NCBI RefSeq assembly: GCF_965218685.1
Contig: NZ_OZ244657.1
Span: 2,232,001 to 2,296,000, forward strand
Source of the DNA: Thalassobius sp965218685
GTDB lineage: Bacteria; Pseudomonadota; Alphaproteobacteria; Rhodobacterales; Rhodobacteraceae
Length of the DNA: 64,000 nucleotides
Direction of reading: 5' to 3'
Of the stretch, positions 17,767-26,504 are shown piece by piece. A program made the translations under genes and the position numbers. How positions within the stretch are numbered: position 1 is the stretch's first letter; each line of letters begins with the position of its first letter. The notes beneath the pieces are model-generated. The model ran no database searches. It saw only the letters and a list, made by a program, of their open reading frames with translations, and was not told where the DNA came from.

Positions 17767-18129
17767 CTATCCCAGATACAAGGTTCCAAACATCAAGTAT
17801 GCCGAAATCGACGATAGAACGAGTGACAGGGTACCGAGAACGGGCGCGGTGCCACGGAAAAGAACACGAACAAGCAGGATTCCGATCAAGATGCCGCTGG
17901 TCATCATTGGAGCGACGGGAACCCAGCTCTGGGTTAACCACGCGGGGCTGACATCAGCGAGGACGAACACCGCTACCCCCCAAAGAAAAATGAAGATTGG
18001 CAGAGCGATGAGAAGTGCACCCGTACGGGGCATTTCCGCGTTCCTACGAATCCGAAAACCCGTGGCAATCACGAAGGCTGCGGCAACAAAGGGAATAGCA
18101 ATAAGTAAGAGCAGGAGCGCATCCCTCAC
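17767..18129 (-). CDS. Small four-helix membrane protein, unknown function
   Basis: A 120-residue, very hydrophobic protein with about four helices. I do not recognise a family. The likely start is GTG 18129, which overlaps the stop of the MlaF-like gene as GTGA, so translation is probably coupled to the transporter ATPase. The frame stays open to 18225 on the same strand, but that part would only duplicate the end of the ATPase gene in another frame. Its context suggests an accessory or regulator of the lipid transporter. Confidence 0.6.
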   Translation of the reverse strand: MRDALLLLLIAIPFVAAAFVIATGFRIRRNAEMPRTGALLIALPIFIFLWGVAVFVLADVSPAWLTQSWVPVAPMMTSGILIGILLVRVLFRGTAPVLGTLSLVLSSISAYLMFGTLYLG

Positions 18130-18872
18130 CGCACCGCCTCGATAGGGCCATCGGCGCGGCCGTGGATGAATTGGTCCAGATAGGGGTCGCCCGAGGCGTC
18201 CATTTGCGCCACGGGGCCGGTCCATTTGATCACCCCGTCATGCAGCATGGCCACGTTGTCGGCAATTGCGCGGACGCTGGTCATGTCGTGGGTGATGGTC
18301 ATGGCGGTGGCGCCCATTTCGACGACGATCTCGCGGATCAGCTCGTTAATGACGCCGGACATGATCGGATCCAAGCCGGTGGTGGGCTCGTCGAAAAAGA
18401 TGATCTCGGGCTCGGCGGCGATGGCGCGGGCCAGGCCCACGCGTTTTTGCATGCCCCCTGACAGCTCGGCCGGGAACTTGTCGGCGACCTCGGGTTTCAG
18501 GCCGACACGGCGGAGTTTTTCGATGGCGATCTCGCGCGCTTCTTCCTTGGGGCGTTTCAGCGATCCGCGCAGCAGGCGGAAGGCGACGTTCTGCCAGACG
18601 GGCAGCGAGTCAAACAGCGCCCCGCCTTGAAACAACATCCCGAAACGCGCCAGGAACGCGTCGCGGTCGCCCTTGGTCACGTCCTGGCCGTCCAGCGTAA
18701 TCTGGCCGCTATCGGGCGTGATCAGCCCCAGCACGCATTTCAGCGCGACCGATTTGCCGGTGCCCGAGCCGCCGATAATCACCATCGAGCTGCCATTGGG
18801 AATGGTCAGGTTGACCCCGCGCAGCACGTGGTTTGAGCCAAAGGCTTTATGGACATCCTTCAGTTCGATCAT
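18126..18872 (-). CDS. MlaF-like lipid transporter ATPase
   Basis: A 248-residue ABC ATPase of the MCE/Mla group that energises phospholipid movement between inner and outer membrane. Walker A GGSGTGKSV, signature LSGGMQKRVGLARA and Walker B EIIFFDEPTTGLDP are intact. The ATG at 18872 overlaps the stop of the permease gene (ATGA). The partner MlaD-type substrate-binding gene and MlaB/MlaC genes are absent from the window. Confidence 0.88.
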   Translation of the reverse strand: MIELKDVHKAFGSNHVLRGVNLTIPNGSSMVIIGGSGTGKSVALKCVLGLITPDSGQITLDGQDVTKGDRDAFLARFGMLFQGGALFDSLPVWQNVAFRLLRGSLKRPKEEAREIAIEKLRRVGLKPEVADKFPAELSGGMQKRVGLARAIAAEPEIIFFDEPTTGLDPIMSGVINELIREIVVEMGATAMTITHDMTSVRAIADNVAMLHDGVIKWTGPVAQMDASGDPYLDQFIHGRADGPIEAVR

Positions 18873-19651
18873 GCCGAGAAGAATACCTCCGTCAGCAGAT
18901 AGTTTGCCGCCAAGATCAGGATCGAAGCCGCCACGACCGCAGATTTGGTTGCCCGGCCCACACCCTGGGCACCGCGGCCCGAATGCATCCCGTGATAACA
19001 TCCCATTAAGGCCACGATGAAGCCGAAGGCAGCCCCCTTGATCAGGCCGGATACAACGTCAAAAGTTTCAAGAAAATCAACGGTGTTCGTCAGATAGGCC
19101 GAAGCGTTGAAGCCCAGCCGGCTGATGCCGACGAAATATCCGCCCATGATGCCGATCACGTCGCCAACGCCCACCAGAACGGGCACTGCGATTGTTGCTG
19201 CCAGAACGCGCGGCAGGGTCAGGTATTTCATCGGATGGGTGGACAGGGTGACCAAGGCGTCGATCTGCTCGGTCACTTTCATGGTGCCAATTTCGGCCGC
19301 GATGGATGATGCGACCCGCGCCGCCACCATCAGGCCAGCCAGCACCGGACCCAGTTCGCGGACCATGCCGATGGCCACGATCGAAGGCACCACGGCCTCG
19401 GCGTTGAAGCGGCTGCCGCCCGCGTAGATCTGCAGCGCCAGTGCACCGCCGGTGAACAGCGTGGTCAGCCCCACGACAGGCAGCGAAAGCCAGCCGATTT
19501 GGATCAGCGCGTTCAGAAACTCGCGGCTGTAAAACGGAGGGCGAAACAGATGCGTCACCGTCTGCGCGGCGAACAGCGTCACGTGTCCGATCAGCGCCAG
19601 GGACGCCAGGACAGGGCGCCCAAGCGCCGCCAGAGGGGCCGTCAGGTTCAT
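18869..19651 (-). CDS. MlaE-like lipid transporter permease
   Basis: A 260-residue MlaE-family permease with five to six membrane spans and the conserved ELGPVLAGLMVAARVAS and EIGTMKVTEQIDAL blocks. It pairs with the downstream ATPase gene to move phospholipids across the envelope. Its ATG overlaps the alr stop (19648-19651), linking cell-wall precursor synthesis and membrane maintenance in one transcript. Confidence 0.9.
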   Translation of the reverse strand: MNLTAPLAALGRPVLASLALIGHVTLFAAQTVTHLFRPPFYSREFLNALIQIGWLSLPVVGLTTLFTGGALALQIYAGGSRFNAEAVVPSIVAIGMVRELGPVLAGLMVAARVASSIAAEIGTMKVTEQIDALVTLSTHPMKYLTLPRVLAATIAVPVLVGVGDVIGIMGGYFVGISRLGFNASAYLTNTVDFLETFDVVSGLIKGAAFGFIVALMGCYHGMHSGRGAQGVGRATKSAVVAASILILAANYLLTEVFFSA

Positions 19652-20691
19652 GCGCTGGTATAGCGCCGACGATAGCGCGCGCCCAAAGAGGTCAGGATCT
19701 CGTACCCGATCGTGCCAGCGTTGTCGGCCAGCATGTCCACGGTTTGCGCCGCGTTCAGCAACTCAAGGGCTTTGGGCTCTTCGGTCAGGTGGGTGACGTC
19801 CACACCGATCAGATCCATCGAGATCCGACCGCGCACGGGGCAAGCCTCATCCCCCACGAAAAGCGAGGTTTTCGGCCCCATCGCCCGGTGAATTCCGTCA
19901 GCATAGCCCGCCGCAACGGTCGCGATCCGGGATGGTGCCTCGGCCAGCCATGTGTTGCCATAGCCAACGCTTTCGCCCGGCTCTACGTCGCGCACTTGGA
20001 TGACCGGAAGGCTGATATGAGCCACGGGCTGCGCGTCTTCGAAGGGGAGGCCCCCATACAACCCAATGCCGGGGCGGGTGACGTCAAAATGATAGTCCGG
20101 GCCCAACAGAATGCCGCCCGTCGCCGACAACGAACGCGGCACATCGCACCCGTCCGTCATTTCGCGGAAGGTCTGCAATTGCTGGGCGTTCATCGGGTGG
20201 TCAGGCTCGTCCGCGCAGGCCAGATGCGACATGATCAACTGGATGTTCTGCCCCAAGGCGATGTCCCGCAGGGCGGCCCATTCGGCGGGCTCCATCCCCA
20301 AGCGGTTCATGCCGGTGTCCAGCTGCACGCCGAACGGATGGCCGGGCAAAGCCTCGACATGGCGCAGCATCTGGTCAATCGAATTCAGCATCGGCGTCAG
20401 CTGCAGATCGTGGATCATGTCCGTGTCGCCTGACATATGTCCCGAAAACACGCAAATCTCGGGGCCCGGGCCCAATGCCTCGCGGACAGCTGCAGCCTCT
20501 TCGGCGACAGCCACAAAGAACCGCCGCGCGCCTGCATGGGCCAGACTGCGCGCCACGCGCCCCGCGCCCAACCCATAGCCATTGGCCTTGACCACCGCTG
20601 CGGTTTCCACAGAGCCGCCCGATAGGCCATCCAAAACGCGCCAGTTCGCCACCAGCGCTGCCAAATCAATTGTCAATGTTGCCGTCGTCAT
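19648..20691 (-). CDS. alr: Alanine racemase
   Basis: A 347-residue PLP enzyme converting L- to D-alanine for peptidoglycan. PLP lysine is Lys35 in VVKANGYG, and the catalytic Tyr lies in AAGYADGIHRAMG. Length and domain order (TIM barrel then beta domain) are normal. It begins a coupled alr-mlaE-mlaF unit and follows dnaB across a 173-base gap containing repeat copy A. Confidence 0.95.
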   Translation of the reverse strand: MTTATLTIDLAALVANWRVLDGLSGGSVETAAVVKANGYGLGAGRVARSLAHAGARRFFVAVAEEAAAVREALGPGPEICVFSGHMSGDTDMIHDLQLTPMLNSIDQMLRHVEALPGHPFGVQLDTGMNRLGMEPAEWAALRDIALGQNIQLIMSHLACADEPDHPMNAQQLQTFREMTDGCDVPRSLSATGGILLGPDYHFDVTRPGIGLYGGLPFEDAQPVAHISLPVIQVRDVEPGESVGYGNTWLAEAPSRIATVAAGYADGIHRAMGPKTSLFVGDEACPVRGRISMDLIGVDVTHLTEEPKALELLNAAQTVDMLADNAGTIGYEILTSLGARYRRRYTSA

Positions 20692-20775
20692 GGGGCTGTT
20701 TTGACAGAGTGCCCAAAATGGTCAAGCGTAAACACCAGCGCGGCAGCCCGACAATGCCAAACGCGCAAGTCCCTG

Positions 20776-20841
20776 CCGCTTTCTTTGCTCGTGAAATACT
20801 CCGGGGGCAGGGGCCGCAGGCCCCAAGGGGGCAGAGCCCCC
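20776..20841 (-). repeat. Intergenic repeat, copy A, with two GC hairpins
   Basis: Read on the minus strand this holds two GC-rich hairpins, GGGGGC-tct-GCCCCC and GGGGCC-tgc-GGCCCC, then GAGTATTT, three variable bases, GAGCAAAGAA and AGCGG. The last part recurs at 23269-23293 and 37943-37967. It sits in the dnaB-alr gap and may end or stabilise the dnaB transcript. Confidence 0.65.
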
Positions 20842-20864
20842 AAAACCCACACTCCAATCTGGCC

Positions 20865-22370
20865 TCAGTACCCGCCGTTGTTCTGCTGATCCTGCTGCCA
20901 GGCCTTGGCCAGATTGCCAAAGCGGGTGAACTGGGCCTCGAAGGACAGCTCGACCGTGCCGATGGGACCGTGACGCTGCTTGCCGACGATAACCTCGGCC
21001 TTGGCATGCAGGCGTTCCATTGCTGCGATCCACTCTTCCATCTTTTCCAGCTCGTGCTCGCCGGGTTTTTCGCGCTCCTTGTAGTATTCCTCTCGGAACA
21101 CGAACATCACCACGTCGGCATCCTGTTCGATCGAGCCACTTTCCCGCAGGTCCGACAGCTGCGGACGTTTATCATCGCGGCTTTCCACCTGACGCGACAG
21201 CTGAGACAGCGCGATCACCGGGATGTTCAGTTCCTTGGCGATCGCCTTCATCCCCATCGAGATTTCGGCAATCTCGTTCACCCGGTTGTCGGACATGCCG
21301 CGACACAGCTGCAAATAGTCGATGATCAGCAGGTCCAGCCCATGCGTCCGTTTCAGACGCCGCGCCCGTGCGGCCAGCTGGCTGATCGGCAGGGCGGGGG
21401 TGTCGTCGATGAACAGCGGGCAGGCCTCCAGTTCCTTGGCGGCCTCGACGAAGCGGCGGAACTCGGCCTCGGTCATGTCGCCCTGACGGATTTTATGCGA
21501 TGAAATTTCAGAGGCTTCGGCCAGAACCCGGCCCGCCAGCTGCTCGGCGCTCATTTCAAGGCTGAAGAAGCCAACAACGCCGCCATCCACGGCGCCCTCG
21601 GTCCCGTCGGGTTTCAACCCGCGCTTATAGGCCTTGGCCACGTTGAACGCGATGTTGGTCGCCAGCGAGGTTTTCCCCATCGAGGGACGCCCGGCAAGGA
21701 TCAGCAAATCCGAGGGGTGCAAGCCGCCCAGCTGTTTGTCCAGATCGGTCAGCCCGGTGGAAATCCCGGCCATGCCGCCACCACGCTGATAGGCCTCGTT
21801 GGTGACGTTCACCGCTTCGGTCACGGCCTTCAGGAAGGACACGAAACCGCTGTCTGTCTGGCCCTGTTCGGACAGTTTATACAGCGCCTGTTCGGCGTCG
21901 ACGATCTGTTCCTTGGGTTCCGAGGCCACATCGACGCGCTGCGCCTTGCTGGCGATGTTGTTGCCCAGGCCAATCAGTTCGCGCCGGATCGCCATGTCAT
22001 AGATCATCTGCGCGTAGTCCCGCGCCGCATAGGCCGAGATCGCCGCCCCCGCCAGACGTGCCAGATAGGCCGGACCGCCCAGCTCTTGCAGGCCGGCGTC
22101 ATCTTCCAGGAAGGCTTTCAGCGTCACCGGGCTGGCCAGTGCGTTCTTGGCGATACGGGCTGCGGCCACTTCGAAAATGCGCGCATGCACAGGGTCATAA
22201 AAATGCCCCGCCCCGATGATCGAGGCGACGCGGTCATAGATATCGTTATTGGTCAGGATCGCGCCCAGAAGCTGTTGTTCAGCCTCGATGGAATGCGGCA
22301 TTGGATCTGCGCTGTCGGCCTGTTCGGCGCCGTTCTGGCCTGCGCCGTCGATCTTGGCAATCTCGTTCAT
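20865..22370 (-). CDS. dnaB: Replicative DNA helicase DnaB
   Basis: A 501-residue hexameric helicase that unwinds the replication fork. The N-terminal domain (about residues 25-130) binds primase; the RecA-like core has Walker A GRPSMGKTSLA and Walker B LLIIDYLQL. No intein is inserted. AGGGA precedes the ATG at 22370. The transcript leader contains several hairpins, including the likely pyrE terminator. Confidence 0.95.
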   Translation of the reverse strand: MNEIAKIDGAGQNGAEQADSADPMPHSIEAEQQLLGAILTNNDIYDRVASIIGAGHFYDPVHARIFEVAAARIAKNALASPVTLKAFLEDDAGLQELGGPAYLARLAGAAISAYAARDYAQMIYDMAIRRELIGLGNNIASKAQRVDVASEPKEQIVDAEQALYKLSEQGQTDSGFVSFLKAVTEAVNVTNEAYQRGGGMAGISTGLTDLDKQLGGLHPSDLLILAGRPSMGKTSLATNIAFNVAKAYKRGLKPDGTEGAVDGGVVGFFSLEMSAEQLAGRVLAEASEISSHKIRQGDMTEAEFRRFVEAAKELEACPLFIDDTPALPISQLAARARRLKRTHGLDLLIIDYLQLCRGMSDNRVNEIAEISMGMKAIAKELNIPVIALSQLSRQVESRDDKRPQLSDLRESGSIEQDADVVMFVFREEYYKEREKPGEHELEKMEEWIAAMERLHAKAEVIVGKQRHGPIGTVELSFEAQFTRFGNLAKAWQQDQQNNGGY

Positions 22371-22407
22371 TTTTCCCTGTCTCCCGATGGGAGGAGTTCA
22401 TACAAAA

Positions 22408-22423
22408 CCTGTCCGCAGACAGG
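22408..22423 (-). terminator. Probable terminator of pyrE in the dnaB leader
   Basis: On the minus strand CCTGTC-tgcg-GACAGG is followed by TTTTG. It lies between the pyrE stop (22529) and the dnaB start (22370). A further 9-bp hairpin of GGGGATAAG and its complement is at 22440-22467, and CTCCC-gat-GGGAG is at 22381-22393, just before the dnaB Shine-Dalgarno. Confidence 0.5.
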
Positions 22424-22528
22424 CAAATTGTATGTTTCTGGGGATAAGCTGTGAGCAACTTATCCCCTACAACATCATGCGTCGAGCGCATGCGTTTCGT
22501 CAATATATGCGTGTTCTGCGGGCTGAAA

Positions 22529-23209
22529 TCAGCCCTTCTTCCGCGCTTCTTGCCAGGGGCGCGGGCTGGTCAGGAAGGCTTCGACCTCTTTCAGCGTGTT
22601 CTCGTCAAAGGCCTTGGATTCGCGTGCCTCGGCCAGAACATCCCACCAGGTGCACAAGTGGTGCAGTTTAACGCCATGATCTCCCAAGGTTTTCTCGGTC
22701 TCGGGGAAGATGCCATAGTAAAAAATTACCGCTGTGTGCCCGCAGGACGCACCAGTTTCGCGAATCGCGTCCACGAAGGACAGTTTGCTACCGCCATCGG
22801 TGGTCAGATCCTCGACCAGCAACACGCGCTCGCCCTCGGACATGGCGCCCTCGATGCGGGCGTTGCGGCCATAGCCTTTGGGTTTTTTCCGCACGTAAGT
22901 CATGGGCAGAGCCATGCGTTCAGCGACCATGGCGGCGAAAGGAATGCCAGCCGTTTCACCACCGGCAATGTTGTCAAACGCCTCGAAACCGGCCTCGCGC
23001 ATCACGGTGACGGTCAGGAAATCCATCAGAGTCGAGCGAATGCGCGGATAAGAGATCAGCTTGCGGCAGTCGATATAGGTCGGGCTGGGCAGGCCACTGG
23101 CCAGGGTAAAGGGGTCGTCCGCGTTGAAATGCACGGCTTTGATTTCCAGCAGCATCCGCGCGGTCAGGCGAGCGATCTCTTCTTTGGTGGGGTAGGCGGC
23201 GGGGATCAT
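22529..23209 (-). CDS. pyrE: Orotate phosphoribosyltransferase
   Basis: A 226-residue enzyme adding ribose-5-phosphate from PRPP to orotate in pyrimidine synthesis. The PRPP loop VLLVEDLTTDGGS and the YVRKKPKGYG lysine-rich loop are intact. The start at ATG 23209 (MIPAAYPTKEE) fits homologues; upstream in-frame codons to 23314 overlap the pyrC end and repeat copy B. It follows pyrC by 86 bases. Confidence 0.94.
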   Translation of the reverse strand: MIPAAYPTKEEIARLTARMLLEIKAVHFNADDPFTLASGLPSPTYIDCRKLISYPRIRSTLMDFLTVTVMREAGFEAFDNIAGGETAGIPFAAMVAERMALPMTYVRKKPKGYGRNARIEGAMSEGERVLLVEDLTTDGGSKLSFVDAIRETGASCGHTAVIFYYGIFPETEKTLGDHGVKLHHLCTWWDVLAEARESKAFDENTLKEVEAFLTSPRPWQEARKKG

Positions 23210-23260
23210 CTGCGGTGTCCTTTTATCTGAACCGGGGCGCTGGCGTTGCGGGCAGGTGCC

Positions 23261-23293
23261 TCCGGCGGGAGTATTTGGTGAGCAAAGAAGCGG
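23261..23293 (+). repeat. Intergenic repeat, copy B
   Basis: GAGTATTT (23269-23276), three variable bases, GAGCAAAGAA, GCGG on the plus strand, preceded by TCCGGCGG. It lies in the pyrC-pyrE gap, antisense to the two genes. Related copies are at 20776-20841 and 37906-37967. Confidence 0.6.
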
Positions 23294-23295
23294 GC

Positions 23296-24336
23296 TTAGG
23301 CAGTGACGTGCCAATGCACGGGGAAGCCCGGATCAAAGACGGTGACGGGGCCGTCTTCGCTGTGGATCTTGGCGGGCCATTCGGCGGGCGCGCCTTTGGT
23401 CAGGGTGATTGTGCCGGTGTTGACGGGTTTGCGATAGAAAGCGGGGCCGTTCAGTGAGGCAAAGCCTTCCAACTTGTCCAGCGCGCCTTCTTCTTCGAAG
23501 ACATGCGCCAGCAGGGCCATGGTGTTAGTGGCGGTAAAGCAGCCCGCGCAGCCACAGCCGGTTTCCTTGGCCGCGTCCACATGCGGGGCGCTGTCGGTGC
23601 CCAGGAAGAAGCGGTTATCACCGCTTGTCGCGGCTGCGCGCAGGGCCAGGCGGTGCTCTTCGCGTTTGGCGACGGGCAGGCAGTAGTAATGCGGTTTGAT
23701 CCCGCCCACCAGGATGTGGTTGCGGTTGATGATCAGGTGGTGCGTGGTGATCGTGGCGCCCAGATCGGTGTCGTTGGATTTCACGTAATCCACGCCGTCC
23801 TTGGTGGTGATATGTTCCATCACGACGCGCAGGCCCGGGGTGGCGCGGCGGATCGGGTCCAGCACCCGGTCAATGAAGACAGCCTCGCGGTCGAATATGT
23901 CGATGTCGTTATCGGTGACCTCACCGTGGACGCAGAGCGGCATCCCGATCTCGGCCATCTTTTCCAGCACGGGGCGGACCTTGTCGAAATTCGTCACGCC
24001 CGAGGCCGAGTTGGTGGTGGCCCCGGCGGGATAGAGTTTGACGGCGGAGCAGAGGCCCGAGGTAAAGGCAGCCTCGACATCTGCGGGATCTGTATCCTCG
24101 GTCAAATAGAGCGTCATCAGCGGCTCGAAGGTCATGCCTTCGGGCAGGGCGGCCATGATCCGGTCGCGATAGGCAGCTGCATCGGCGCTGGTGACCACGG
24201 GCGGTACCAGGTTCGGCATGATGATGGCGCGGCCAAAATGGCGGGCGGTTTCGGGCAGGACAGCCTGCAGCATCGCGCCATCGCGCAGGTGCAGGTGCCA
24301 GTCATCGGGGCGTGTGATGGTGATCGAGGTGCTCAT
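23296..24336 (-). CDS. pyrC: Dihydroorotase
   Basis: A 346-residue zinc amidohydrolase forming dihydroorotate, of the short class represented by Escherichia coli PyrC. Metal ligands are seen in WHLHLRDG (His14, His16), the carboxylated Lys in SAVKLYPAG, the His of CVHGEV and MEHITT, and the Asp of GTDSAPH. The start at 24336 gives the family length; the frame is open further upstream without homology. It is co-directional with pyrE. Confidence 0.95.
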   Translation of the reverse strand: MSTSITITRPDDWHLHLRDGAMLQAVLPETARHFGRAIIMPNLVPPVVTSADAAAYRDRIMAALPEGMTFEPLMTLYLTEDTDPADVEAAFTSGLCSAVKLYPAGATTNSASGVTNFDKVRPVLEKMAEIGMPLCVHGEVTDNDIDIFDREAVFIDRVLDPIRRATPGLRVVMEHITTKDGVDYVKSNDTDLGATITTHHLIINRNHILVGGIKPHYYCLPVAKREEHRLALRAAATSGDNRFFLGTDSAPHVDAAKETGCGCAGCFTATNTMALLAHVFEEEGALDKLEGFASLNGPAFYRKPVNTGTITLTKGAPAEWPAKIHSEDGPVTVFDPGFPVHWHVTA

Positions 24337-24395
24337 ACCCTCGCGATTACACCGATCTGCGCGCGTGGACCAGAGGGTTGGCGCGCGAAATTGCC

Positions 24396-25349
24396 TCAGG
24401 CGGCGGGAATCTGGAAATTGCCCTCGGCTGCGGCCTTTTCCAATGCGTCCAGGCGGCGGCGAATGCGCGGGGCGTGCATACGGCCTACCACGTTGCGGCA
24501 CAGCATCGTGGCCAGATAGGGGCGGTCCTGCACGTCCAGCCGTGCCAGCAGGCTGCGCAGATACGACGCATTGTTGCGACGGGCGCGGTAGAGTTTGGCG
24601 AAAGACGCGGCCGAGAATGTTCCGTGCCCCGCTTGGCTGAGGACACTGAACAGCAAGTCCATCGTCAACAGCTCGGTTTGCAGCGCGTCACCCATGTTGG
24701 GCATCCGAAGCTTGGTCACGTTCGAACGCGTGAAAAGCGCCGCGTGCATGGCGTCCAGATCCTCGTGAGGGTCATAGAAAACAAAGGCTTGGTCGGCGGC
24801 CTCGATCATGTCGGGGCCATATCCGAAACGGTCGGTAAACGAGGTGCGGCGCATCTCGATAAAGCGGTCGTCCCATTCGGCAACCCGCGGATCCAGCGTG
24901 GCCTGAGGCTGTACGGCCAGCACGGTCGCGCCGGGGGAGGCGACGGAAAACACGCTGGCGGCATAGCCGCACGGGCCCGCGCCATAAAACACGACCCGGT
25001 CAAATTCTTCAAAGAAACCATCGTCGATCAACTGGTCAAACAGGTCATAGACCGCCTGATCACGGAACCATGTATCCCCGTCCGAGATCAGCGCAAGGTG
25101 CGACCAGCCGTGTTCGCGCGCGACTTCCCAACCCATGGGTTGCGCGGTTTCTGATAGGGCCTGAATGCCTTGGATCGATTCGAAGGTGACAATCAGTGTC
25201 TCGTTCAGATCGATGAAGCTTGCAAAGTGGCGCTTGCCCAGCGGCTCGAAAAAGCCGGCTTCGTCTGAAATGTCCTGCAATTTTCCCAGCCACGACGGAC
25301 GTTTCAGACCGTTCAGGGGGGTTTCCAGTAATTTCAACAGATCCGTCAT
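24396..25349 (-). CDS. Conserved Rhodobacterales protein, PAPS-reductase-annotated type
   Basis: A 317-residue soluble protein. Close homologues in Rhodobacterales are often labelled phosphoadenosine phosphosulfate reductase, but no CCxxR or ECGIH reductase motif is present, and a true CysH is encoded at 43344-44087. It has a GAGPCGYAAS turn (about residues 117-126) and an alternating hydrophobic pattern suggestive of an alpha/beta fold. It lies downstream of the sulfotransferase/glycosyltransferase set on the same strand, 87 bases after it. Function unknown. Confidence 0.7.
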   Translation of the reverse strand: MTDLLKLLETPLNGLKRPSWLGKLQDISDEAGFFEPLGKRHFASFIDLNETLIVTFESIQGIQALSETAQPMGWEVAREHGWSHLALISDGDTWFRDQAVYDLFDQLIDDGFFEEFDRVVFYGAGPCGYAASVFSVASPGATVLAVQPQATLDPRVAEWDDRFIEMRRTSFTDRFGYGPDMIEAADQAFVFYDPHEDLDAMHAALFTRSNVTKLRMPNMGDALQTELLTMDLLFSVLSQAGHGTFSAASFAKLYRARRNNASYLRSLLARLDVQDRPYLATMLCRNVVGRMHAPRIRRRLDALEKAAAEGNFQIPAA

Positions 25350-25436
25350 ACCGCTTATCCTTCGTCGCCTGCGCCACGCAGACTTTATCTAGGATTTCAG
25401 ACCTAGGTGTCCAATGGGGCGAAAATGCGGAGAATC

Positions 25437-26504
25437 CTAGGGCTTTCTGCGGGATGATGCAGCCCCGTCGTGCGCGCGCGCCGCGTGATGGGCCAAATAT
25501 CGCGCAGCCTGCGCAGGGATGGGCCGGGCCGGGGGCGTCAGCATCATGCGGGTCATCAGGGCGCGATAGGGCTCTTGTTCAAGCAGGTTTTGAATACGGG
25601 CGCGGCGCCATTCGACGGCGGTCCTGTGCAGCTGAGCCAGCTGTTCATCCTTTTTCAGGGCGGCAAGGTTTTCTCGCATCCGGTCGGCCATGGCCGTGAT
25701 GCTGGTGTCCTCGTCTGTGCAGTAATTCCTCTCGGTCCAGTAATCCATGCCCAGCTGATCGTCCGAATGCACGGCGCGGCCACGGTCAGCCTTGACCAGA
25801 TAGGATTCCATCGCGCCCAGGGGATAGTGGTTCAACTGCGCCAAACCATAGTGTTCCTGCCGGTAATCCGAGAAGATGCGGCTGGTCTGGAACGCCTCGC
25901 CCAGCTCTCGTCCCTCGGTGTCAAACCAGCGTGTCTGCGCCAGCCGGGTCGGATCTGGGTCTGCGGGGCGGTGAACGCCGGGACGCCCATAGGTACCGTC
26001 ATTGCGATAAAGCGTCTTGAACATCACGGCGCGCCAAGGCCAGTGGATCACACGCGGAGCGGCGCGGGTGAACTGCTGCGTCACCGGGCGGTCCGCATAT
26101 AGGACCACCCCAGCATTCCCGAACAGCCGCCAGGTCAGCGTGATCGCGGTCGCGTCGGGCAATGCTTTGACCAAAGCGGAAACCGTTCGGTCGCCCACAT
26201 GGATATTCACGAACTCGTCCACGTCCAATGGTAGGATCCAGTCCGCTTGCCGGGTCAGCTCGGCTTGGGCGGCAAGGCGCATGGCTGTGAACTGGATGCC
26301 CTGTTTGTCATGGGGGCCGGGGTTGCGGATGTGGGTCAGCAGCCCCAAGCCCTGCAGCCGGTCCAGCATTGTGTCGGTGCCGTCCTGGCAATCATTTGAG
26401 AAAACAAGGAAATCTGTGAAGCCACAGGCCTGGTGATGGGCCAGCCATTCCAACAGAAAGCTGCCCTCGTTGCGCACACTCAGGATCGCCAGAATACGCG
26501 GCAT
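25437..26504 (-). CDS. Glycosyltransferase family 2-like protein
   Basis: A 355-residue protein of the Glyco_tranf_2_4 type. It has RNEGSFLLEWLAHH (about residues 10-23), SNDCQDGTD, the nucleotide-sugar/metal motif LDVDEFVNIHVGD and LNHYPLGAMESYLVKADRG near the C-terminus. No signal peptide is visible, so it should act in the cytoplasm on sugar transfer to a surface glycan or other acceptor. It starts immediately after the stop of the fused protein upstream, with no gap. Its GT region is clearly related to those of the fused gene and the gene at 29485. Confidence 0.82.
   Translation of the reverse strand: MPRILAILSVRNEGSFLLEWLAHHQACGFTDFLVFSNDCQDGTDTMLDRLQGLGLLTHIRNPGPHDKQGIQFTAMRLAAQAELTRQADWILPLDVDEFVNIHVGDRTVSALVKALPDATAITLTWRLFGNAGVVLYADRPVTQQFTRAAPRVIHWPWRAVMFKTLYRNDGTYGRPGVHRPADPDPTRLAQTRWFDTEGRELGEAFQTSRIFSDYRQEHYGLAQLNHYPLGAMESYLVKADRGRAVHSDDQLGMDYWTERNYCTDEDTSITAMADRMRENLAALKKDEQLAQLHRTAVEWRRARIQNLLEQEPYRALMTRMMLTPPARPIPAQAARYLAHHAARAHDGAASSRRKP

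Noticed and set aside
18126..18225. Extended start (18225) for the small membrane protein
   Set aside because: These codons overlap the MlaF-like gene in another frame and are Arg/Pro-rich; GTG 18129 is the better start.
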